Below are positions 56,401 to 64,000 of a stretch of DNA of 64,000 bases, one piece after another. Origin of the DNA: Megaustenia siamemsis (taxonomy: Eukaryota > Mollusca > Gastropoda > Stylommatophora > Ariophantidae). The stretch is taken from positions 36,912,280-36,976,279 of the forward strand of contig JAVIAB010000160.1 in assembly GCA_032433765.1 (NCBI GenBank), written 5' to 3'. Each line of letters opens with the position of its first letter. The first letter of the stretch is position 1. The notes below the pieces were generated by a model that saw nothing but the letters and a program-made list of their open reading frames with translations, was not told where the DNA came from and did no database searches. The translations under genes and the position numbers were made by a program.

Positions 56401-59400
56401 AAGAAAGCTCCACACATTCAACTACGAGAAAACAGACCAGGACGTCATTAGCAAAATCAGACATAGGAAACAGAGCGCCCCTCGTAGGAGGCAGGAGAGA
56501 TGGACGCAGCCACCCTGGTGGAACGTAGATGTCGAGGAAGCTTGGCGGAGCAAGAGACAAACGGTCAAGACATGGCAGAAAGCCAGAAGGTATGGTAGAA
56601 CACAACCTGAGCTCTTGAAGCGTCTGAAAGTAGAGGTCGACCAAAAAATGATGCACTTTAAACTATGCGCTAAGCAGGCTAAGGATGCCAAATGGGATGA
56701 CTTCTGTAAAAAAGTGTGCTCAGAAAAATCGCTAGCCACATTCTGGCGCCTTCATCAGTGCATGAATGGCACACCACGACACAGAGGTATACCAGACTTT
56801 CAGAGCACAGACCAGATATGGCACAAATCTGATGAGAGCAAAGGGAAGGCCCTGCTTGCCCGCTACATTGAGCAGACGGACCAAAGAAATGAGGCTGTAA
56901 GAATGAGGATACGGGGATCTTTGTCAAATTTGTGTGAGGATGTAGGGCTGGAAGAAGATCTCACAATCACAACCGATACCATTCGCGCGACACTTAAAAG
57001 GTCACACAACACTGCTCCTGGTCCAGATGGTGTTCGGTATGATGACATAGGCGATTTAGCTGATGACGACTTGACAACACTGGCCAATGAGTTTAATGCC
57101 AGTATTCGGAGTGGCCAGATTAAGGAGGAGTGGCTACACAGCTACTTACTACCGCTACCGAAGCCAAACAAGGACCATTCTCAGATCAGTGCCTACAGAA
57201 TCATCACAATGCAGAACACTGCGGGCAAGCTGCTGGAGAAAATAGTTGCCCGTGTCCTCACGTGTCGCCTTGAACAGAAACGCGTATTCCCATCCACACT
57301 CGGAGGTTATAGATATAACAAAGAGACATGGCTCAATGCGGCAGTATTTGCCTATGACGTCTTCGAAGGCTTCCACAGACGAGAGGAGACATGTGCTGCT
57401 GCTATAGATCTGGAGGATGCATACAACAGGGTACCATTTGAATATCTCATGCATATGCTTCTCAAACTGGCAGTGAACCCCTTCCTCATAAGATGGATCG
57501 CCGCGGCACTGTTTCAGAGGAAGATGATACTCAGATGTGGAAGTTGGTCTTCCGAGCCAACATCCATTTGTCCTGGGCTGCCACAAGGCTCACCATTGTC
57601 ACCAGTTCTATTTAATGTGTACACAATAACGATCACGGCCCAATAGCTGGATGGGAGGGGAAGAACTATGACTTTTGCTGATGATATTCTGGTATATCGA
57701 CAGGGAAGAGACAGACGAGGAATCGCCTCCACAATGCAAGACGAACTCGATCGCATTTCTTCCTGGTGTGGGGTTTCAGGTGCCTTGGTTAATCCTAATA
57801 AAGCATCAGTTTCATGCTTCTCCCTTAACAATCATATCGTTAATACGACCACACCGGTAGTACGAATGGGAGCTGATGAGGTGACCAGGGACAAGTTGAT
57901 GACATACCTCGGAGTTAAGTTTGATCGCAGCCTGTGTTTTCGGGACCACGTTGACCATGTGATAACAAAATCCCGCAAAGGATTAGCCGCCTTGAAGGTC
58001 ATGGCAGCTGCCAACATCGAGCAGAGGCTACTTACTCTTCTGTTCCAGGGATTAGTCCTCGCACCAATCGAGTATGCCCTGGCCATTCTTACTGTCAGTA
58101 CGACTCAAATTGATAGGCTGGAGAAAATACAAAATGAAGCCATGCGCATTATCCTGGGATGTACGAGGGACACTCCCTGTCTGGCAATGAGGTATCTTCT
58201 TGACTTTCCAACCATGGATGACAGAATCAAGATCTGGAGAGCACGAGCATACCTGAAGATTAGTACAGATACAGAGCATCCATTGCACCACATGCTCAAC
58301 ACAGAGAAAGGTACCAGGCTAAAAAGAGGCAAATCATGGGTGGGCCGAGCAGAAGATGTCATCAAACAGGTCTGTGGGCTTACCAATATCAGCGTTGGTG
58401 AGGAGTGGATACCGGTGCCTACGTCATTCAAGGGGACTTTCTCATGTATTGTCACACTCGACAGGAAAAGTAGGGAACAGAACCCAGTCGTGGTTAATGC
58501 TGAGGTCAACGGTCTCATCTGCGATAACACCTATGAGAAAGATGCAGTCATCTATACAGACGGATCTGTAAGACGACACGAAAAAAGTGCATGGGCATTT
58601 ACAGCACGTTCGGCAGGCAGAATAGCCAAGGAAGACAGTGGTGCATACGCCATGACCACGAGTAGCATGACAATGGAGGTGATGGCAGTGACCAAGGCAT
58701 TCAAATGGTTAGAGTCACAAGACTACATCCACGCATGTATACTGAGTGATTCGATGAGCATGATAAAAAAAGTGGAGGCGGGCTTTGTACGCATGCAATG
58801 GGTAGAGTTGTTGCAGAAATCCAAAATACGTAAGGTCACCTTTGTCTATGTCCCTGGACATGCGGGAGTACGGGGAAATGAGAGAGCGGACAGGTTGGCT
58901 AGCTGCGCTGTCGTTGAGGACGGGCAACCGATGGATCGGGCGGACGTCATCAATGCACTCCGAGATGTGGGAAGAGCACAGGACTTCGACAAACACAGAT
59001 CAACGTCGCTTCTTCGGATGATGGAAATGGGAGTTAAGATGGGCACAGCCAGAAATGAGAAACTTGGTGGCCGTGTAAGAAGACTTATCAACCAACATAG
59101 AACTGGAGTCGTCAGTCGCTGGACACTGAGGGAATTGCTGAGGAGGGGATCTGAGCACCTATGGACATGTTCGGAGTGCAATGATGATGACCCGCAAATA
59201 ACTCAATATTTGTTAATTATGTTGTTTTATCAATTCATTCTCTTCAGCTGTCTGGCGTTTTCTTTCCTCTGCTAACACATCTATGCCGGCTTAATATCCT
59301 TTAAAGGACATGATGAAGAGTACTATCCATTCCTTTAGTAGCCATCGGGTGAACACTAGAAAGAGAATAGAACACTAGAAAGAGAATAGATAGTCACATA

Positions 59401-61018
59401 TTTTCAGCCATCTTTAGGGTGGAGTTTAATGACTACGGTGCCAGATTTGGCCTCTATTATTGTACTGATAAGTTCATTCATTCATTTTTAAATCTTCAGA
59501 TCAAAACAAAAGTCCGCCAAGAGCTAATGCAAGTCTTCCTCTATGAGAATGACTGTTCTGAACACAAATACAGATATGACATACAGAAATATCTGAATGG
59601 TTTTAATGGAATATTATTACTTGATCTGATTATTATGGTCGCTATAATAATACTGATACAGAAAGATGAGTGGTGAGTCCATGAACATCATAAAATGCAT
59701 TTCTGTTTAGTTTGCTTCAAAATTATTTCTATTTTTCTAGCATTCACCTGACAACTACTCTTCGTCATTATCTGCTCTGAAAGGACATTAAATGGCCATA
59801 GATGCATTGGATTGTGGTTTGCAACAAAGCCGTTTTATCTGTGCCTTTCAGAAAAATACTTCTGACTTCAGCATTGCATTTCTGAGTGCCAGGTTGCCTT
59901 GCCCAATTTGGTTCATACTCACTTGCAGGATTGGTTAGTCTGTTTCCAGGAAGACTACTACTGGCAGGTGGAGTAGGATATGGATCAGCTGTGTTATTCG
60001 CTGATCCTAACACGAGCAGTCATCTTTAAGTCACTAATCACTCTCAGACAATTTATTGGTTGGCATGGCCTGGCCTCTGCTTCTAACTTGACAGTTTTTT
60101 TGTGCGTTAAATTAGTTTTAGTTTAAATATGAAACTCTCTCCACTTTTCCTTTGTAATGCCAAGTTTGGGTATTATTATAAAATGCTTTTTTTTCTTCAA
60201 ATATTAATTATTACTTCTTTAGTGTTCAAGTCTTATGATCATGCAAACTTAACTCTTTGTCCTGTTCCATGATGGAGGGGAATTATTACATATATAATGT
60301 TTTCCCTTTTCTTGGCAATACGTAAATGAAAATAAAACGTGCAATGACTTAGTAATGAAAGAGTTATGACCGTAGGTGGGCTTAGAAGCATTGTATGAAT
60401 ATGGTTTACAAGTGTTGACTTGAGCCATTCAGCCCACTACATGCAACTTCATAACATCATTTTTAGGTACCAGGTTGTCTTGCCCCATTATTTTTTATAT
60501 GCTTGGCCATATTAGTTAGTCTTTTACTAGGCCCACCACGGAGGAAAAATTGGATCTTGATCAGTTTTTGCTCACTGATCCTAACACAAGCAGTCAACTT
60601 GAGTCGTTTACTTTTAGCCCAGGTGCTGGCAGATGTCATGAGGCCCAAATATTTAAACACCTGTCAAATTGTTGCAACTTTTTAATACTTTTTGATGCCC
60701 AAATATTTCAACACCTGTCAAATTGTTGCAACTTTTTGGAAATTCAAACCGACCATGTACTATGCCATGAAATGTTAAATGCAACAAACTTGTTAATAAA
60801 CAGCAAGGAAACTAACATAACAAACCTCCAATAAATTCCTGAATGGAAACATATCCATCTAAATCTTTATCTAGATCTTTCATAGCCCTTTCCATCTCTA
60901 CTTCATACATATGTGGGTAGTCATATGGTTGAAAGTAAGCAAAGTATTCTCCTTCTTCAAGGAAACCATCTTTGTTTACGTCCGCAGCAGTGAAACGACT
61001 TCTATCATCAGTTATAAG
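53208..61018 (-). CDS. RCN2: Reticulocalbin-2-like EF-hand ER protein, two last coding exons
   Basis: Exons 60826-61018 and 53208-53488 join through a phase-1 GT-AG intron (GGA G | AA ACT). Together they give about 156 residues with four EF-hand loops: DVNKDGFLEEGE, DKDLDGYVSIQE, DKDKDGKLTPKE and DEDKDGHLSIDE. The end is EFLRSTATDYGRTLHF, then VKDEL, close to the human RCN2 end ([20 protein letters not shown]). CREC-family proteins sit in the ER lumen and bind calcium with low affinity; the C-terminal KDEL would retain this one there. The N-terminal signal peptide and first EF-hands lie right of the window. The 7.3-kb intron contains a full-length LINE in antisense. Calumenin or another CREC member is less likely because of the TDYGR signature. 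Confidence 0.9.
53489..54079. other. RCN2 intron, nothing recognised
   Basis: AT-rich, unique-looking. Confidence 0.4.
54080..54440 (+). repeat. Interspersed repeat R4
   Basis: gtgacacacagctgatgact, accatccagaccctgctcca, gatgtgttgggtcaaaaggg, accgtccttttaagggcgga. Confidence 0.72.
54506..55025 (+). mobile_element. LINE-A copy, best preserved C-terminus, 11-bp target duplication
   Basis: One open frame: [20 protein letters not shown], then [40 protein letters not shown] and LLAQNRDRWRDLIKYL, stop at 54922-54924. It ends ggctcgaaaggtcaatagat. Flanked by aaattctaaat at 54495-54505 and 55026-55036. Confidence 0.85.
55028..55190. repeat. Tandem duplication across the 5' junction of LINE-E
   Basis: A 66-base block (attctaaatagttttctttg ... 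gagacgcaccaaga) occurs at 55028-55093 and 55125-55190, 97 bases apart. It includes the first 15 bases of LINE-E. Confidence 0.88.
55176..55654 (+). promoter_or_regulatory. LINE-E 5' region with YY1-like motifs
   Basis: Eight bases after the element start is caccaagatggcgcc, and at about 55414-55423 is aaaaaatggcgg. Both fit the YY1 core (AAnATGGCG). No TATA box is evident; the region is CpG-richer than its surroundings, as expected of an internal LINE promoter. Confidence 0.5.
55655..59206 (+). pseudogene. LINE-E polyprotein (endonuclease-RT-RNase H) with a single in-frame stop
   Basis: ATG at 55655 opens a basic N-terminus (RRRKTRRGKRGG). Endonuclease motifs: N39, SQE (E64), NVY (130), GDFNA (156-160), SVIDLAL (D209), GSDHYP (H233). 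RT motifs: NTAPGPDGVRYDD (452-464), AAAIDLEDAYNRV (first Asp), GLPQGSPLSPVLFN, then FADD (674-677). RNase H: YTDGS (D969), MEVMA (E1008), SDSMS (D1032), GHAGVRGNERAD (D1079). The only break is TAG at 57644-57646 between the GLPQGSPLSP motif and FADD. The same position in copy 2 reads CAG, so a C-to-T change is the simplest explanation. The frame is identical before and after the stop. All catalytic residues are kept. Confidence 0.9.
59500..59672 (+). CDS. Candidate orphan exon, sense opposite to RCN2
   Basis: Acceptor tttttaaatcttcag, donor match GTG|GTGAGT. The open frame reads IKTKVRQELMQVFLYENDCS, then EHKYRYDIQKYLNGFNGI, then a hydrophobic stretch LLLDLIIMVAIIILIQ that could be a membrane segment, ending KDEW. 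Family not recognised. No second exon was found. Confidence 0.33.
59735..60060 (-). repeat. Interspersed repeat R4
   Basis: ttcacctgacaactactctt, gatgcattggattgtggttt, gcaggattggttagtctgtt, gatcctaacacgagcagtca. Confidence 0.68.
60253..60363. mobile_element. Possible short TTAA-flanked MITE
   Basis: Starts ctcttt after TTAA (60249-60252) and ends gaaagag before TTAT. The inverted ends are only six to seven bases, so this is weak. Confidence 0.3.
60400..60640 (-). repeat. Interspersed repeat R4, diverged
   Basis: taccaggttgtcttgcccca, tgcttggccatattagttag, actgatcctaacacaagcag. Confidence 0.6.
60826..61018 (-). CDS. RCN2: RCN2-like penultimate exon
   Basis: Acceptor ttctgttaccag, donor gtttgt. 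Reads LITDDRSRFTAADVNKDGFL, EEGEYFAYFQPYDYPHMYEV, then DKDLDGYVSIQEFIG: two EF-hand loops with all D/N/E ligand positions kept. Confidence 0.92.
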
Positions 61019-61384
61019 CTGGTAACAGAAGAAAAAAATATCTTCTAAGAGACATGTATGTTAAGTTGGTACTGATATATTGGAACTAATCAAAGAACTG
61101 AACTAAATATGCAGAGTATCATTTCTTTTAAGAATACAAAAGTAGGATTAGCAAAATTTCAAATGCAGCACAAATTATTAAATGGAAAGCAAATCACAAA
61201 CTGCTGTCAAAAATACACCATTTTTCCTCAGTGGCACAACAGGACTGAGAAACGTATAGAAATGAAAGAAAGATAAAATAAATGTAGTCGTTTGTGTATT
61301 TAAAGAACACTTGCTATCAATTATCAAAATATTTTAGTGACTTTAACAATATTACTATTAATCTATATTGTTTAATAGAATGGT

Positions 61385-61470
61385 TTAGTAGAAAGTCAAC
61401 AAAATAAACAACTGTGGAGATAGAAAGTTATATAGAGACATGATCACCTATTCCAGCAGGCAAGAAATTT
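61385..61470 (+). mobile_element. LINE-C 3' end fragment
   Basis: ttatatagagacatgatcac then ctattccagcaggcaag, as at the end of 21490-21945. Confidence 0.55.
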
Positions 61471-61483
61471 CATGATAAAGCCT

Positions 61484-61833
61484 TGAGATCTAAAGTTAGA
61501 CATGGAACAATATAAAGAAATGGAAAAAAACAGCCTTTCTGTGAGATCTAAAGTTAGACATGGAACAATATAAAGAAATGGAAAAAAACAGCCTTTCTGT
61601 GAGATCTAAAGTTAGACATGGAACAATATAAAGAAATGGAAAAAAACAGCCTTTCTGTGAGATCTAAAGTTAGACATGGAACAATAAAAAGAAATGGAAA
61701 AAAAACAGCCTTTCTGTGAGATCTAAAGTTAGACATGGAACAATATAAAGAAATGGGAAAAAACAGCCTTTCGGTGAGATCTAAAGTTAGACATGGAACA
61801 ATATAAGGAAATGGAAAAAAAAAACAGCCTTTG
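61484..61833 (+). repeat. Minisatellite, six units of 58 bp
   Basis: Unit gagatctaaagttagacatg, gaacaatataaagaaatgga, then aaaaacagcctttctgt. Copies are nearly identical, so the array is recent. It begins just after the LINE-C end. Confidence 0.93.
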
Positions 61834-61925
61834 GTATTAAATTATCTGAGGAAGGTGATGAAGCAAAGTTAGAAAATATAGAAATATTAGATAACACAAC
61901 AAAGCAAATGTTGGAAATAGAAAAT

Positions 61926-62098
61926 ACATTTTGTAGTCATGGACCCACACATTTAATGTTTTGTAGTCACGGACCTCCATTTATTTCATTTTGTAGTCAT
62001 GGACCCCTACATTTAATATTTTGTAATCACAGACCCCCATTTAATACATTTTATAGTCATGAACCCTCATTTAATATGCTTTGTAGTAACAGATCCCT
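61926..62098 (+). repeat. Minisatellite, six units of about 29-31 bp
   Basis: Unit ttttgtagtcatggacccac followed by atttaat, more diverged than the 58-bp array beside it. Confidence 0.85.
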
Positions 62099-62551
62099 AG
62101 GATTCAACTTCAATTCAAGATTTAAAAATCAAAAGTGCATTAACCATTTAGTTTGAAAAACTTTAAGATTCTGTCATTTTCCTATGAATCCATTTAGCAA
62201 CAAAATATTATACTATTCATCAAGCCTTCTTAGACTTTCACAGTTTGCGAAATGCTGCTCTAGATTATAATAATACAAATTATATATATATTATAGAGCT
62301 ATAGTTTATTCAAATAAAAAGAAAGGGGTATAATAAATGTGATTGGAAGAGAAGATTTGCTTGAAGAAATACCATTTCAGACAATGACTGCACAATCTAA
62401 GAAAATACACACTTTCAGGAAACTGATAAATAGCAGCTCTGTTCAATTATATAAGTGGTTTACTTTTTGGAGATGTTTAATTTTATATTCACCTGTCCAA
62501 TTTGTTAGATTCTTGTTGTTTCCACTTGCTTTTGTCTTTATAGTAAAAAAA

Positions 62552-63160
62552 AAAAAAAGTAAAGTGCCACATCATGCCAAGTGGTGTATAGGGAATATGA
62601 TGTTAGTGACCATAATTTTTACAGATCTTCACTTCAGCACATGATTTTTGGTGATCAGTATTACACCTGGGCCACTTTACTTTCCCAGAAAAAATCTGGT
62701 ACCCATTTTTTTTTATTTTTTCTCTTGTTCGCCAGCTTTTACCTCTGATGAAGTCCCTAGAGACTAGGAACTGAATTTTGAGTGTTAATCCACTTTTCCC
62801 TGGTAGCCGTGCGCACAGGGGTCCCTCGCCGCACAGGCAGATAACTCCAACTTCAGGGGTACTTTTATTTTTTCCGTCGATGAGTAATTGACGTTTCAAG
62901 CCGGGCCTCACTGCTGAGACCAGGTGTGGTTGCCTCAGAGAGAAAATCATAAATAAAAATCCCAACCGGTGCAGCCGGGATTTGAACCCACAAATCTCTC
63001 TGTCTCGAAGTCAGTGTTTTGCCTCGAGACCAACCAGTAACCCGGTACCCATTTAAGGCTTGGTGAACCTAGAGGCCATCGATCAGGATCAAACCTGACC
63101 TCTTGTCCTAAGTAGTACAGTTCGAAAAACCATTGAACTATCACGGCTCCCTCTTGCCTT
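62552..63160 (-). mobile_element. SINE-A copy 6, split by SINE-C
   Basis: Minus strand: 3' part 62552-62708, head part 63044-63160 ending in the ggctccct-type start near 63153. The two parts rejoin at ggtacccattt. Confidence 0.85.
62709..63043 (-). mobile_element. SINE-C copy 2 nested in SINE-A, 11-bp target duplication
   Basis: Flanked by ggtacccattt at 62698-62708 and 63044-63054. The minus-strand head has gggttcaaatcccgg (B box); the tail ends ggcgaacaagag plus A-rich. Confidence 0.9.
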
Positions 63161-63529
63161 TATAATTATAAATTCATTTTGCAATTATATGTGTAATTTA
63201 ATAGCTATTAATTCCTCCAAGTGCTTTCTGTATCACACAGTAAGATTTTAGGAGAGTTTGAACACAGCAATCAAGTTCATCTGTAATTTCAGAAAGTTGG
63301 TTATTATTATTTTTGTTTGTTTGAAATTTTAATTTTGTTGTGTCATAGAAACCAAAAGCCTACTATGGATAATTCTCATAAACTTAAGGCACTTTAACAA
63401 GTATAGTGTTCACAAAGCACTTCCATGCTCTTTCCATGCCCACTTATGATGGGCCAACTAATATAATATCACTTAAGGCTGAGATTAGAGGTCAATGTAT
63501 ATAAGAATCACATCTGCTAGGAAACTTGA
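63161..63529. other. Nothing recognised
   Basis: AT-rich sequence between two SINEs. Confidence 0.4.
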
Positions 63530-63765
63530 GGTAGTAAAAGTAAAGTAAAGTACCCCCGTCACGCCAAGTGGCGTATAGGGAATATGGTGTTAGTGACCAT
63601 AAATTTTACAGACATTCGGCACATGATTTTTGGGGTAATGTAGTCGGTATTATGCCTGTGCCGCTTTACTTTCCCAGAAAAAAATCCGGTACCCATTAAA
63701 GGCTGGGTGAACAGGAAGCCGTCAGTTGGGATCGAACCCTATCTCTTGTTCTTTGTAGTCCAATT
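63530..63765 (-). mobile_element. SINE-A copy 7, truncated in the head
   Basis: Body and B box present (gggatcgaaccc on +). The head ends abruptly at gtagtccaattgattg, before the A box. Confidence 0.78.
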
Positions 63766-63782
63766 GATTGAATAGAATAGAT

Positions 63783-64000
63783 AGGCTCAAAGAAAGCGTT
63801 TTCAGTGCAAGGCTGGTGACATCTCCTTCATAAAGCTTTTCCAGGTACCCACCGATGATGGGGGAGCATAAGCGCCTGTGAACTGTAGTCGCAACAGTAG
63901 GGTTGGCGGACTATCAGCTGACCAAGACTTAACTGTACTACCTTCTTGTAGTCTCCCCCAGTAATAATCTGCATCAGAACAGGCTTGCTAACAGAATCAT
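63783..64000 (-). other. Unassigned open frame reaching the window edge
   Basis: The minus strand has 61 codons without stop from the edge: SKPVLMQIITGGDYKKVVQL, then SLGQLIVRQPYCCDYSSQAL, then HHRWVPGKAL and TGA. GC-richer than its flank. It could be an exon end or a repeat; no family recognised. Confidence 0.2.

Larger units (their letters stand above)
55176..59206 (+). mobile_element. LINE-E copy 1: full-length I-group-like LINE, 4,031 bp, 12-bp target duplication
   Basis: Flanked by tatttgttaatt at 55164-55175 and 59207-59218. A GC-richer 5' region of about 480 bases is followed by one long frame encoding apurinic endonuclease, reverse transcriptase and RNase H. No gag-like ORF1 is present. 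The 3' end is cccgcaaataactcaa without a long poly(A). Endonuclease plus RNase H places it in the I superclade; Nimb, known in molluscs, is a plausible clade (inference). Antisense in the RCN2 intron. Confidence 0.92.

Noticed and set aside
55176..59206. Horizontal transfer of a bacterial segment, suggested by higher GC
   Set aside because: The domains are those of a non-LTR retrotransposon with two other copies in the window; GC difference is typical of such elements.

Overview
The window is a stretch of animal nuclear genome: AT-rich, with small conserved exons separated by long introns packed with LINEs, tRNA-derived SINEs, MITEs and minisatellites. No organelle, bacterial or viral gene content is seen. 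The gene set (GNL2, a CENP-W-like histone-fold protein, a reticulocalbin) and the repeat mix point to an invertebrate. A lophotrochozoan such as a gastropod mollusc is my best guess, but that is inference only. || Layout. (1) 1-24,000, + strand: twelve exons of GNL2/NOG2, a circularly permuted GTPase of 60S ribosome assembly. The 5' exons lie left of the window; the stop and a poly(A) signal are present. Its introns carry SINEs, a pogo-like MITE inside a LINE, minisatellites and a foldback. (2) 24,000-31,600: accessory desert with four consecutive minisatellites, one unassigned candidate last exon, LINE remnants and a suspicious homopolymer block. (3) 31,621-42,403, + strand: a small three-exon gene that I read as CENP-W (79 aa). 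Its first intron holds a LINE inserted in inverse orientation into a copy of its own family. (4) 43,900-48,735: one degraded LINE host broken by three later insertions (mariner-type MITE, LINE-C, LINE-E), all with target-site duplications. (5) 49,000-53,200: AT-rich, mostly unique, with a piggyBac-like MITE. (6) 53,208-61,018, - strand: the last two coding exons of a reticulocalbin-2-like ER calcium-binding protein with four visible EF-hands and a C-terminal KDEL. Its intron holds, antisense, a 4.03-kb full-length LINE (endonuclease, reverse transcriptase, RNase H) whose reading frame is broken by one stop only. (7) 61,000-64,000: minisatellites and a SINE nested in a SINE. || The three host genes act in different places (nucleolus, centromere, ER lumen) and are not an operon or pathway. 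What is most unusual is the preserved insertion history. At least eight insertion events can be ordered by exact target-site duplications, and one SINE insertion can be compared with a paralogous empty site. LINE family letters (A-M) and repeat labels (R4, R5, R7, SINE-A to SINE-E) are mine, assigned by similarity inside this window. I found no convincing wholly new molecular system; the best novelty candidates are the gag-less RNase H LINE with YY1-like motifs at its 5' end and the SINE families that share bodies but carry different tRNA heads.
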